A DNA stretch of 64,000 bases, taken from assembly GCF_014860165.1 (NCBI RefSeq), contig NZ_JACZKG010000071.1, positions 119,346-183,345 on the forward strand, written 5' to 3'. The notes beneath the pieces are model-generated. The model did not search any database. It had not been told where the DNA came from and was given only the letters and a program-made list of their open reading frames with translations. Of the stretch, positions 56,321 to 64,000 are shown piece after piece. The first letter of the stretch is position 1, and each line of letters opens with the position of its first letter. Origin of the DNA: Devosia sp. (lineage in GTDB: Bacteria; Pseudomonadota; Alphaproteobacteria; Rhizobiales; Devosiaceae). The position numbers were made by a program, and so were the translations under genes.

Positions 56321-56962
56321 TTGACCCGGCCCCAGATCGCCCTTGTCCTGCATGCGCTGGCGCTGATCGCCGCGTTGATCCCGACCGTACCGGCACTGAC
56401 GCAGGCGCTGGGCGGCCCGCAGGGCTACCTGCTGTCGCTGTGCCTCTATTGGCTGGGCTTCTGCCTGCCGGTCATCTTCCTGCATGTGCGCAAGCGGCGC
56501 GGGCCGCGGCTGTTCAGCGAAAGCCTGCCGTGGCGCGACTGGTGGATACCAGGCCTCTTGCTGCTCCAGGTAGGCGTCGTCGGCCTCGCCGCCATCGTGC
56601 CCAATACCAGCCTCCTCACCACCCATGCGGCCATGCTGGCGGCGCTGGTCGCCCTGGTCAACGGCACGCTGGAGGAAGTGGCCTGGCGCGGCGGCTTCCT
56701 GACCCGCTTTGCCGACCGGCCCCGGCTGGGCTTTGTGTTAGGCTGGGTGCTGTTCACCGCCTGGCATGCCCCGCTGGCGCTCAGCCACGGCATCGTCTTC
56801 GACGGCGGCTGGATGGCGCTGGTGGGCGGAGCCGCGGGGCTGGGGCTGCTGTGGAACTGGATCGCCTGGCGCACCGGCTCGATCTTCTGGGTGAGCATCG
56901 CCCATGTCCTGACCAATTTCATGGCCTTCTGGGTCTTGTTCGATGCCAACGGCTTTGCGTGA
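56321..56962 (+). CDS. CPBP-family intramembrane metalloprotease
   Basis: A 213-residue membrane protein with about six to eight helices and the CPBP (Abi/Rce1) motif 1, NGTLEEVAWRGGFL (E-E-x-x-x-R), then a FTAWHAPLAL His motif and a third His near SIAHVLTNF. The family includes prenyl-protein proteases and bacteriocin-immunity proteins. The start is uncertain: TTG at 56321 fits, but it has no good ribosome site. Confidence 0.8.
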   Translation: MTRPQIALVLHALALIAALIPTVPALTQALGGPQGYLLSLCLYWLGFCLPVIFLHVRKRRGPRLFSESLPWRDWWIPGLLLLQVGVVGLAAIVPNTSLLTTHAAMLAALVALVNGTLEEVAWRGGFLTRFADRPRLGFVLGWVLFTAWHAPLALSHGIVFDGGWMALVGGAAGLGLLWNWIAWRTGSIFWVSIAHVLTNFMAFWVLFDANGFA

Positions 56963-57005
56963 GGTGGTAGCGGCCGCTGGCTGCCACCGCCTCACGCAAG
57001 CTGCC

Positions 57006-57296
57006 TCAGCGATGGGTCGCGATGCCGAGCTGCTTGAGATTGTTGCTGGCGACCGGCTCCTGCGGCGCAGTGCCGATGCCGAACACCAGGCCCGGCTGCA
57101 GCACCATCGGCGTGGGGAACACCTTGTCGCACTGGTCCATGCCCGAGCTGGCGCAGCTCTGGGCGTGGTCGCCCTTGTTGCAGTCGGCAATCACCAGGTC
57201 GTAACATTCGGCCAGCGTGCTGACGCCGGCATGGGCCTGGGCAATGCCGACCAGGGTCATCGTTGCAAGGGCGGCGATACGGATTGTTCTGTTCAT
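57006..57296 (-). CDS. Small secreted cysteine protein
   Basis: A 96-residue protein with a signal peptide (IAALATMTLVGIAQAHAG) and four cysteines in the mature part: AECYDLVIADCNKGDHAQSC and MDQCDKVF. The spacing C-x(7)-C-x(8)-C-x(7)-C is compatible with two disulfides. It is convergent with the CPBP gene, 43 bases away. Function unknown. Confidence 0.7.
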   Translation of the reverse strand: MNRTIRIAALATMTLVGIAQAHAGVSTLAECYDLVIADCNKGDHAQSCASSGMDQCDKVFPTPMVLQPGLVFGIGTAPQEPVASNNLKQLGIATHR

Positions 57297-57481
57297 CTCT
57301 AGTCTCCTCGTTTGAACCGGCTTGCTGCCGGCGCTGATGGGGGAGCTTTGCCCTGATCGCCTTGAACGCCTTCTGATCCGCGCATTCAGTGGGCATTCAG
57401 CCCATGGGCGGTCTTGCGCGCGGGCCGGAAATAACGCTATGTGCCCGCCAAAGCGTAACCACCAGTACGGCGAGGACCTCT

Positions 57482-58582
57482 ATGGCCACCCATTCCCTAT
57501 TCCTGCTGCCGGGCGACGGCATCGGCACCGAGATCATGGTCGAGGTGGAAAAGCTGATCGCCTGGACCAATGCCGAGCAGCTCACCGACTTCTCGACCGA
57601 TCGCGGCTTGGCCGGCGGCTCGGCTTATGACGCCCACCAGGTGGCCATCACCGACGAGGACGTGGCCAAGGCCAAGGCCGCCGATGCAGTGATCTTCGGC
57701 GCCGTGGGTGGTCCCAAGTGGGACAATGTCCCCTATGAGCACCGGCCGGAAGCGGCCCTGCTGCGCCTGCGCAAGGAAATGGCCGTCTTCGCCAATCTGC
57801 GCCCCGCCATCTGCTACCCGGCGCTCGCCGACGCCTCCTCGCTCAAGCGCGAGCTGGTGGAAGGCCTCGATATCCTGATCGTGCGCGAACTGACCGGCGG
57901 CGTCTATTTCGGCGAGCCCAAGACCATTACCGATCTGGGCGATGGCCAGAAGCGCGCCATCGATACCCAGGTCTATGAGACCTACGAAATCGACCGCATC
58001 GCCCGCGTCGCCTTCGATCTCGCCCGCACCCGCAACAACAAGGTGCATTCGGCCGACAAGAAGAATGTGATGAAGTCCGGCGTGCTGTGGGACGAAGTGG
58101 TCAAGGGCGTCGCCAAGGACTATTCGGATGTCGAGCTCCACCACATCCTGGCCGATAACGCCGCCATGCAGCTGGTGCGCAATCCCAAGCAGTTCGACGT
58201 CATGGTCACCGATAACCTGTTCGGTGACATCCTCTCCGACGTCGCCGCCATGCTGACCGGTTCGCTCGGCATGCTGCCTTCGGCCTCCCTGGGCGCCCCC
58301 GATCCGGTCACCGGCAAGCGCAAGGCCTTCTACGAGCCCGTACACGGCTCGGCCCCTGACATTGCCGGCAAGGGCATCGCCAACCCCATCGCCATGATCG
58401 CCTCGGTGGCAATGGCTTTGCGCTACAGCTTCGGCATGATCGAGCTGGCGACCAAGATCGAGAACGCCATTTCGGCGGTGCTGAGCGACGGCCTGCGGAC
58501 CGGCGACATCGCCCAGGACAATCGCAAGATGGTTGGTACCGAGGAGATGGGCGCAGCGATTTTGGGGAAGCTCAAGGCTTAG
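57482..58582 (+). CDS. leuB: 3-isopropylmalate dehydrogenase
   Basis: A 366-residue NAD-dependent decarboxylating dehydrogenase of leucine synthesis. Signature residues: [34 protein letters not shown], and [29 protein letters not shown] in pieces. ATG 57482 gives [13 protein letters not shown], the standard start; upstream frames cross the promoter region. Confidence 0.97.
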   Translation: MATHSLFLLPGDGIGTEIMVEVEKLIAWTNAEQLTDFSTDRGLAGGSAYDAHQVAITDEDVAKAKAADAVIFGAVGGPKWDNVPYEHRPEAALLRLRKEMAVFANLRPAICYPALADASSLKRELVEGLDILIVRELTGGVYFGEPKTITDLGDGQKRAIDTQVYETYEIDRIARVAFDLARTRNNKVHSADKKNVMKSGVLWDEVVKGVAKDYSDVELHHILADNAAMQLVRNPKQFDVMVTDNLFGDILSDVAAMLTGSLGMLPSASLGAPDPVTGKRKAFYEPVHGSAPDIAGKGIANPIAMIASVAMALRYSFGMIELATKIENAISAVLSDGLRTGDIAQDNRKMVGTEEMGAAILGKLKA

Positions 58583-58918
58583 CACAGACCCTCTAGAGCG
58601 ATGGGCGAGCTATGCCCTCGATCAGAAGCCGCTTCGCGACAGCTGGCGACCTTTGTGTCGTAGGGTGCCCGCGCAGGCGAATTCTGTGTGTCGCGCAGTG
58701 TTTGCAGAGGCCAAGCAAGATTTCGGTGCTTTGCGTCTCGACTCGACTATCGTTTGACCATGCCCACTTCGGGGAAGTCGGGTCGTAAAAGCGTCGAGCG
58801 GTCGAACAATGCATGTCCTCGTGGACTGTGTAACTCCCTTTAGGTGCGCCTTTTTGGGTTGAACGAATGTTGACCAAGACACTTGGAGCTTCCATTTCGA
58901 CCTCAATATTCGAGAATA
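58583..58918. other. Intergenic region after leuB, no gene seen
   Basis: About 340 bases with lower GC and no believable codon pattern, unlike the surrounding regions. Frames on both strands lack ribosome sites and family resemblance. It contains no intergenic palindrome of families A-F. It might be remnant DNA or a small RNA, but nothing supports either. Confidence 0.45.
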
Positions 58919-58959
58919 ACAAAGGGCCCCGGTACATTCGCACCGGGGCCCTCTTTTTT
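58919..58959. terminator. Bidirectional terminator between leuB side and rpsP
   Basis: Perfect 11 bp stem AGGGCCCCGGT (58923-58933) and ACCGGGGCCCT (58942-58952) with an 8-base loop. On the plus strand it runs into CTTTTTT; on the minus strand into TTGTTATT. It lies 16 bases after the rpsP stop and should end the rpsP transcript. Confidence 0.85.
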
Positions 58960-58974
58960 CCAGCTATACCGAAC

Positions 58975-59376
58975 TTACTCGGAAGCAGCTTCCTCGGCAG
59001 CCGGAGCTTCCTTGGGGGCATTCTTGGCTTCTTCAATGGCAGCGGCCTTGGCGGCGCGCTCGTCGGCGCGGGCCACGGCCTTCTCGCCCGGCTTGCCCTT
59101 GTCAGGGTTGTTGCGGGCGTCGCGCTTCACCAGGCCTGCAGTGTCCAGGAAGCGCAGCACGCGGTCGGTCGGCTGGGCGCCAACCGAAACCCAATGCTTG
59201 GCGCGTTCGGTGTCGAGCACGACGCGGTTTTCAGCATCCTTGGCCAGCAGCGGGTTGAAGGTGCCCAGCTTCTCGATGAAGCGGCCATCGCGGGGCGAAC
59301 GGGCATCGGCAACGACGATATGGTAGAATGGGCGCTTCTTGGTGCCAGCGCGGGCGAGACGGAGCTTGAGGGCCAT
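58975..59376 (-). CDS. rpsP: 30S ribosomal protein S16
   Basis: A 133-residue S16. The core [21 protein letters not shown] and [14 protein letters not shown] is standard. An Ala/Glu/Lys-rich C-terminal tail of about 45 residues extends it (S16 is usually 80-90), as in several alphaproteobacteria. It lies 30 bases after ffh. Confidence 0.95.
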   Translation of the reverse strand: MALKLRLARAGTKKRPFYHIVVADARSPRDGRFIEKLGTFNPLLAKDAENRVVLDTERAKHWVSVGAQPTDRVLRFLDTAGLVKRDARNNPDKGKPGEKAVARADERAAKAAAIEEAKNAPKEAPAAEEAASE

Positions 59377-59406
59377 TTTGGTATCCTTGAGTGAAGTTGA
59401 GTTGCG

Positions 59407-60996
59407 TTATTTCTTCTTGCCCAGGCCGGGAAGGCCAGGGAAACGGGGGGCGCCACCGCCGCCCAGGCCGGGCAGCAGCGGTGAACCGGAAGTCTTGAGC
59501 AGCGCGCCGACATCTGTCGGGAGCGCCTTGGGGGCGGGCAGGTCGGCCGCAGGCAGGCCCTTGAGCGCGGCTGGATCGATGCCCGCCTGGCGGGCCATCT
59601 GCTCGAGCTGTGCCGGGTCCATCTTGGAGAGATCAGGCATGCCGCCGAGCATATTGCCCATCTTGCCGCCGAACATGCCGCCCAGCGCACCCATGCCGCC
59701 CTTGCCGACCTTCTTCATCATGTCGGCCATCTGGCGGTGCTGCTTGGCGAGCTTGTTGATCTCGCTGACCTCGACGCCCGCGCCTGATGCAATGCGCTTG
59801 CGCCTGCTGGCATTGAGCAGGTCCGGATTGGCGCGCTCTTTCTTGGTCATCGAATTGATGATGGCGATCTGGCGATCGAATACCTTCTCGTCGACATTGG
59901 TATTGGCCATGGCCTTCTTGACCTGGCCCATGCCGGGCATCATGGCCATCAACCCGCCCATGCCGCCCATTTTCTTCATCTGGATGAGCTGGCTGCGCAG
60001 GTCGTCGAGGTCGAAGGAGCCCTTCTTGAGCTTCTTGGCCATCTTCTGCGCGTCTTCGGCAGAGACGTGCTCGGCGGCCTTTTCGACGAGCGAAACGATG
60101 TCGCCCATGCCCAGGATGCGGTCGGCGATGCGGCTGGGGTGGAAATCCTCCAGCGCGTCCATCTTTTCGCCGACGCCGATCAGCTTGATCGGCTTGCCGG
60201 TGGCGGCGCGCATCGACAGGGCCGCACCACCGCGACCATCGCCATCGACGCGCGTCATGACGATGCCGGTGACATCGAGGCGGCTATCGAAGGAACGGGC
60301 GACGTTGATCGCGTCCTGGCCGGTCAGCGCATCGACGACCAAGAGGATTTCATGCGGGTTGGCGATGGCCTTGATCTCGGCCGTTTCGGCCATCAGCTCT
60401 TCATCGATATGGGTGCGGCCGGCCGTATCGAGGATCAAGACGTCATAGCCGCCCAGGCGGCCTTCGCGCTCGGCGCGGCGGGCAATCTGCACCGGGGTCT
60501 CGGACGTGACGATGGGGAGCGTATCGACGCCGACCTGCTCGCCCAGCACGCGCAACTGCTCCATCGCCGCCGGACGGCGCGTATCGAGCGAGGCGAGGAG
60601 GACCTTCTTCTTGTTGCGCTCGGTCAGGCGCTTGGCGATCTTGGCGGTGGTCGTGGTCTTGCCCGAGCCCTGCAGGCCCACCATCAGCAGCGTCACGGGC
60701 GCCTTGGCGTTGAGATCGATCGGCGAGGCCGTATCGCCCAGCACGGCGACCAGCTCGTCATGGACGATCTTGACCACCTGCTGGCCCGGCGTCACCGAAC
60801 GGGTGACCTCGGCGCCAACTGCACGCTCCTTGACCTGCTCGACAAAGGCACGGACCACTTCGAGCGACACGTCGGCTTCGATCAGCGCGCGGCGAATCTC
60901 GCGCATGGCATTGTCGACGTCCGCGGCGTTGAGGGCGCCACGGCCACGCAGGCCTTCGAAGATTTTGCCAAGCCGGTCGGAAAGGCTCTCGAACAT
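59407..60996 (-). CDS. ffh: Signal recognition particle protein Ffh
   Basis: A 529-residue SRP GTPase that binds signal sequences and 4.5S RNA. The N and G domains (about 1-295) have GLQGSGKTTTTAKIAKRL, ILDTAGRTHIDEELM and TRVDGDGRGGAAL. The M domain (about 325-435) is Met rich, and a Gly/Pro-rich tail ends FPGLPGLGKKK. The SRP receptor ftsY starts 2.9 kb away. Confidence 0.97.
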   Translation of the reverse strand: MFESLSDRLGKIFEGLRGRGALNAADVDNAMREIRRALIEADVSLEVVRAFVEQVKERAVGAEVTRSVTPGQQVVKIVHDELVAVLGDTASPIDLNAKAPVTLLMVGLQGSGKTTTTAKIAKRLTERNKKKVLLASLDTRRPAAMEQLRVLGEQVGVDTLPIVTSETPVQIARRAEREGRLGGYDVLILDTAGRTHIDEELMAETAEIKAIANPHEILLVVDALTGQDAINVARSFDSRLDVTGIVMTRVDGDGRGGAALSMRAATGKPIKLIGVGEKMDALEDFHPSRIADRILGMGDIVSLVEKAAEHVSAEDAQKMAKKLKKGSFDLDDLRSQLIQMKKMGGMGGLMAMMPGMGQVKKAMANTNVDEKVFDRQIAIINSMTKKERANPDLLNASRRKRIASGAGVEVSEINKLAKQHRQMADMMKKVGKGGMGALGGMFGGKMGNMLGGMPDLSKMDPAQLEQMARQAGIDPAALKGLPAADLPAPKALPTDVGALLKTSGSPLLPGLGGGGAPRFPGLPGLGKKK

Positions 60997-61338
60997 TTTT
61001 GGTCCTTCTCTGCGGTTTACCCGCGAGACATAGGATCCATCAGTCCAAACGCCAAACCCACCCGCGGGCGCAACGCGCTGGCGGATGGTGGCCTCCGGGA
61101 TCGGTTTATACCCTTGAGGGGTCCCGGTCGGCTGGTCAGGTACAAGGCCTGATGAATGGCGTGCGTTTAGGGGAAACGGCCGGCGGAGTCAAGGAAAGGG
61201 GGAAATGGCCGGATGCCCCCATCCGCCAGGCGGCACCTGCGCCCGAACATTACCGAACCGGCAAATCAATGACCAAACCCTAACTTGCCCGGCCTTCGGC
61301 CTGCGGCGATCTTCCAAGGCCATTCAGGAGGAACCATC
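60997..61338. other. 342-base region between ffh and a small secreted gene
   Basis: Divergent upstream region for ffh (minus) and the 61339 gene (plus). I see no coding frame with good codon use, no repeat of families A-F and no clear promoter consensus. The GC-rich hairpin around 61198-61235 (GGCCGGATGCCCCCATCCG...) could be structured RNA, but I cannot say more. Confidence 0.45.
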
Positions 61339-61665
61339 ATGAAGCGCCTGACTCCCATCGTGCTTGCCCTGCCACTGCTGTCCGTTTGCACCACCGCCTT
61401 CGCCGCCTCGACGCCTGAGGCGGTGCTCAATGACCCCAACCGGCCGGTGGCGGCGGTGGCTGCCGAACTCGGGGTCACGCCGCTCCAATTTGCCACCTGC
61501 TTTGCCGGCGTCACTCCGGCGCGAACCGCGATGGAACTCAATGGTCAGCGTGAGCAGGACAACAAGGCCATCCTGCTGCCCTGCCTTCAGTCCATCAACC
61601 CCGACATCGACAATGCTCGGCTCGATGCGGTTATGGACAAGTATCGCGGAGCTGCACCCCGCTAG
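61339..61665 (+). CDS. Small secreted protein of unknown function
   Basis: A 108-residue protein with AGGAGG before the ATG and a signal peptide (IVLALPLLSVCTTAFAAS). The mature part is helical, with ELGVTPLQFATCFAGVTP and ILLPCLQSINPDI, two Cys that could pair. Other residues: INPDIDNARLDAVMDKYRG. No family recognised. It precedes dapF by 86 bases. Confidence 0.7.
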   Translation: MKRLTPIVLALPLLSVCTTAFAASTPEAVLNDPNRPVAAVAAELGVTPLQFATCFAGVTPARTAMELNGQREQDNKAILLPCLQSINPDIDNARLDAVMDKYRGAAPR

Positions 61666-61751
61666 GGCGGGTCCGCGCGCAACGTCCAGTGGCAGCAAGA
61701 GCCGCCTACTGGCATTTTCGTGTCACTTCCGCCATATAGGGCGCAAGCACT

Positions 61752-62648
61752 ATGGAACAGGCGAGGCAGATTGTGAGCGGCGTGCCGTTTCTCAAGATGA
61801 ACGGGCTGGGCAACCAGATCATCGTGGCCGATATGCGCGGCCGCGCCGATCGCATCACGCCTGCGGCTGCCATCGCCATCAATGCCACTGCGGGCACCAG
61901 GTTCGACCAGATCATGGCCATCCATGACAGCCGGACGCCGGGCACCGCCAGCTATATCGAGATCATCAACTCCGACGGCACCCTGGCGCAGGCCTGCGGC
62001 AATGGCATGCGCTGCGTGGTGCAGGCGCTGACCGCGGAACAGGGCCGGCAGAGCTTCACCTTCGAAACCGTTGCCGGCATCCTCTTTGGCGAGGAACGCG
62101 AGGATGGCCTGATCACTGTCGACATGGGCACGCCAAAGTTCGCCTGGTACGACATTCCCCTGGCCGAGGAATTTGCCGATACCCGCAAGATCGAGTTGCA
62201 GATCGGGCCGATCGATGCCCCGGTGCTGCATTCGCCCTCGGTCTGCTCGATGGGCAATCCCCACGCCACCTTCTGGGTCAACCAGGATGTGTGGAGCTAT
62301 GCGCTCGACCGCTTCGGGCCGATGCTGGAAAATCACCCCATTTTCCCCGAGCGCGCCAATATCTCCATCGCCCAGGTGGTGGCCCCCGACAAGATCATCC
62401 TGCGCACCTGGGAACGCGGCGCCGGCCTGACCGAGGCCTGCGGCACCGCCGCCTGCGCCGCTGTGGTCAACGGCGCCCGCACCCGCCGCACTGCGCGGGC
62501 GGCGACCGTGACATTGCCGGGCGGCGATCTCTTCATCGAATGGCGCGACAATGACCATGTCGTGCTGACCGGCCCCGCCGAGCTGGAATGGACCGGCACG
62601 CTCGACCCGGCCAGCGGCATCTGGGCGCGCAACGAGGTGGCGGCCTGA
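61752..62648 (+). CDS. dapF: Diaminopimelate epimerase
   Basis: A 298-residue enzyme converting LL- to meso-diaminopimelate for lysine and peptidoglycan. The two catalytic Cys are in [11 protein letters not shown] and [11 protein letters not shown]. Start uncertain: ATG 61752 adds 15 residues before the conserved [10 protein letters not shown]; the ATG within that motif (61797) is an alternative. Its stop overlaps mtaB by one base, so the pair is co-transcribed. Confidence 0.95.
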   Translation: MEQARQIVSGVPFLKMNGLGNQIIVADMRGRADRITPAAAIAINATAGTRFDQIMAIHDSRTPGTASYIEIINSDGTLAQACGNGMRCVVQALTAEQGRQSFTFETVAGILFGEEREDGLITVDMGTPKFAWYDIPLAEEFADTRKIELQIGPIDAPVLHSPSVCSMGNPHATFWVNQDVWSYALDRFGPMLENHPIFPERANISIAQVVAPDKIILRTWERGAGLTEACGTAACAAVVNGARTRRTARAATVTLPGGDLFIEWRDNDHVVLTGPAELEWTGTLDPASGIWARNEVAA

Positions 62649-63913
62649 TGGCCGTCCAAACCCTGACATTCGGCTGCCGGCTCAATGCCTATGAAGCCGA
62701 GGTGATGAAGTCGGAGGCCGAAAAGGCCGGGCTCGACAATGCCATCATCATCAATACCTGCGCGGTGACGGCAGAGGCGGTCAAGCAGGCCAAGCAGGCC
62801 GTGCGCAAGGCGCGCCGCGACAATCCGGCAGCCCGCATCATCGTCACCGGCTGCGCCGCCCAGACCGAAGGCCGCACCTTCGGCGACATGGCAGAGGTCG
62901 ACCTCGTCATCGGCAATGCCGATAAGCTGAAGGCCGCCGCCTACACCCCCATGGTGTTCGGTACGCCGCTCAACGACAAGGTGCAGGTCAACGACATCAT
63001 GAGCGTGCGGGAAACCGCCGGCCACCTGATCGAGGGCATGGACGGCCGCGCCCGCGCCTTCGTCCAGGTGCAGAATGGCTGCGACCACCGCTGCACCTTC
63101 TGCATCATCCCCTTCGGCCGCGGCCCATCGCGCTCGGTCCCGATGGGCATGGTGGTCGACCAGGTCAAGAAGCTCGTGGCCAATGGCTATCGCGAAGTGG
63201 TTCTCACGGGAGTGGACATCACCTCCTATGGCCCTGACCTGCCGGGCACCCCGACTTTGGGCAAGCTGACCCAATCCATCCTGCGCCACGTGCCCGACCT
63301 GCCGCGCCTCCGGATTTCCTCCATCGATTCCATCGAGGCCGACGAAGCGCTCTACGACGCCGTCGCTGGCGATATAAGGCTGATGCCGCATCTGCATCTG
63401 TCGCTGCAATCGGGCGATGACATGATTTTGAAGCGCATGAAGCGCCGCCACAGTCGCGACGACGCACTGGCCATCGTCGCCAAGCTGCGCGCTCTCCGCC
63501 CCGACATGGTATTCGGCGCCGACATCATTGCCGGCTTCCCCACCGAAACCGACGCAATGTTCGAAAACACCCTCCGCATCGTCAGCGAGGCGGACCTGAC
63601 TTACCTCCACGTCTTCCCCTATTCGCCGCGCGAGGGCACGCCTGCCGCGCGCATGCCGCAGGTCGACAAGAAAACTGCCAGAAATCGCGCAGAAATCTTG
63701 CGGCATGCTGGCAGCCTGCAGCTGGCAAAACTCATGGCATCTAGGGTCGGCAGAATCGAAAACGTGCTGATCGAGCGCAATGGCATCGGCCGCACCGAGC
63801 AGTTCGTGCCGGTCTCCGTGCCAGGCTCGCAACCGGGCGAACTGCTGGCCGTTCGCATCATCGGCAACGCCGCCGATGGTCTCGTCGGCGAAGCGCTGCG
63901 CGAAGCGGCCTAA
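62648..63913 (+). CDS. mtaB: tRNA t6A37 methylthiotransferase MtaB
   Basis: A 421-residue radical SAM enzyme that turns t6A37 into ms2t6A37 in some tRNAs. N-terminal UPF0004 domain (TFGCRLNAYEAEVMKSEA, IINTCAVTAEA), radical SAM cluster in CDHRCTFCIIPFGRGPSRS, and a C-terminal TRAM-like domain. ATG at 62648 overlaps dapF's stop. It precedes ftsY. Confidence 0.95.
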   Translation: MAVQTLTFGCRLNAYEAEVMKSEAEKAGLDNAIIINTCAVTAEAVKQAKQAVRKARRDNPAARIIVTGCAAQTEGRTFGDMAEVDLVIGNADKLKAAAYTPMVFGTPLNDKVQVNDIMSVRETAGHLIEGMDGRARAFVQVQNGCDHRCTFCIIPFGRGPSRSVPMGMVVDQVKKLVANGYREVVLTGVDITSYGPDLPGTPTLGKLTQSILRHVPDLPRLRISSIDSIEADEALYDAVAGDIRLMPHLHLSLQSGDDMILKRMKRRHSRDDALAIVAKLRALRPDMVFGADIIAGFPTETDAMFENTLRIVSEADLTYLHVFPYSPREGTPAARMPQVDKKTARNRAEILRHAGSLQLAKLMASRVGRIENVLIERNGIGRTEQFVPVSVPGSQPGELLAVRIIGNAADGLVGEALREAA

Positions 63914-63926
63914 CTGAAAGACGTTC

Positions 63927-64000
63927 ATGACCGACAAGAAGCCGGGATTTTTCAAGCGCCTGTTTGGCGGCGAACAGCCGATGCAGCCGCCGGCCCCGCC
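63927..64000 (+). CDS. ftsY: Signal recognition particle receptor FtsY, N-terminal end (partial)
   Basis: The first 24 codons: MTDKKPGFFKRLFGGEQPMQ and onward, in frame to the window end. The basic-hydrophobic start FFKRLFGG fits the membrane-targeting N-terminus of alphaproteobacterial FtsY. The order dapF-mtaB-ftsY is conserved in this group. The GTPase domain is outside the window, so the call rests on the N-terminus and order. Confidence 0.8.
   Translation, partial: MTDKKPGFFKRLFGGEQPMQPPAP

Noticed and set aside
58593..59036. A 147-codon minus-strand frame after leuB
   Set aside because: It overlaps the terminator and the end of rpsP, has no recognisable product and poor codon use.

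Overview
The window is a 64 kb piece of a GC-rich alphaproteobacterial chromosome, most likely order Hyphomicrobiales (Rhizobiales) and plausibly Devosia or a close relative. The evidence is gene order: rplU-rpmA-(GNAT)n-obgE-proB-proA-nadD-rsfS-rlmH-envC-ctpA-yibQ-rppH, an F1-only ATP synthase operon (atpHAGDC, with no F0 genes beside it), priA beside xerC, sdhCDAB, and dapF-mtaB-ftsY near rpsP-ffh. Genus is an inference; no 16S or other marker lies in the window. No tRNA, rRNA, CRISPR array, prophage or insertion sequence was found. The region looks like stable core chromosome carrying short intergenic palindromic repeats.

Layout. 1-12833: ribosomal protein genes, four overlapping acetyltransferase genes, GTPase Obg, proline synthesis (ProB, ProA), NAD synthesis (NadD), ribosome silencing and rRNA methylation (RsfS, RlmH), then envelope genes (EnvC-like activator, CtpA protease, YibQ-type deacetylase) and RppH. 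12840-18322: an amino-acid racemase meeting tail to tail with a chemosensory block of two chemoreceptors and a free periplasmic Cache protein. 18631-23610: atpHAGDC on the minus strand. 23811-28302: priA, a DUF1127-like mini-protein, an omptin-type outer-membrane protease and xerC. 28399-30928: a DMT permease and a secreted protein built of seven cysteine-containing repeats. 31055-35715: the succinate dehydrogenase operon, split by three small genes. 35916-42754: hydrolase/HxlR pair, Nudix hydrolase, carbonic anhydrase, two tiny EF-hand proteins, two tandem EamA permeases and asd. 43157-48766: duplicated outer-membrane barrel, BaiN-like flavoprotein, a PagL-fold protein lacking catalytic residues, a luciferase-like monooxygenase and a diguanylate cyclase. 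48767-53458: ridA-GNAT-leuD, argC, an AHSA1 protein, deoD and a HEAT-like protein. 53694-56962: membrane protein plus ClpP-like cassette, an orphan small protein and a CPBP protease. 57006-64000: leuB, rpsP, ffh, dapF, mtaB and the start of ftsY.

Much of the window is housekeeping: translation and its quality control, SRP targeting (ffh and ftsY both present), energy conversion (ATP synthase, succinate dehydrogenase) and amino-acid synthesis (proB, proA, asd, dapF, argC, leuB, leuD). The least explained parts are small accessory elements inserted between core genes. These are the acetyltransferase quartet in an A-B-A'-B' pattern before obgE; the seven-repeat W/DGECDD/RF protein; the pair of LCxC secreted proteins around a DUF3052 gene between sdhA and sdhB; the membrane protein/ClpP pair; and six types of palindromic intergenic repeat. 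Two intergenic sites match the CtrA box spacing TTAA-N7-TTAA(C), upstream of the barrel protein (43157) and of the membrane protein (53694), which suggests cell-cycle control of envelope genes.

Limits. All calls come from reading translations and motifs by eye. Domain boundaries are approximate, and promoters, CtrA boxes and most functional links are predictions.
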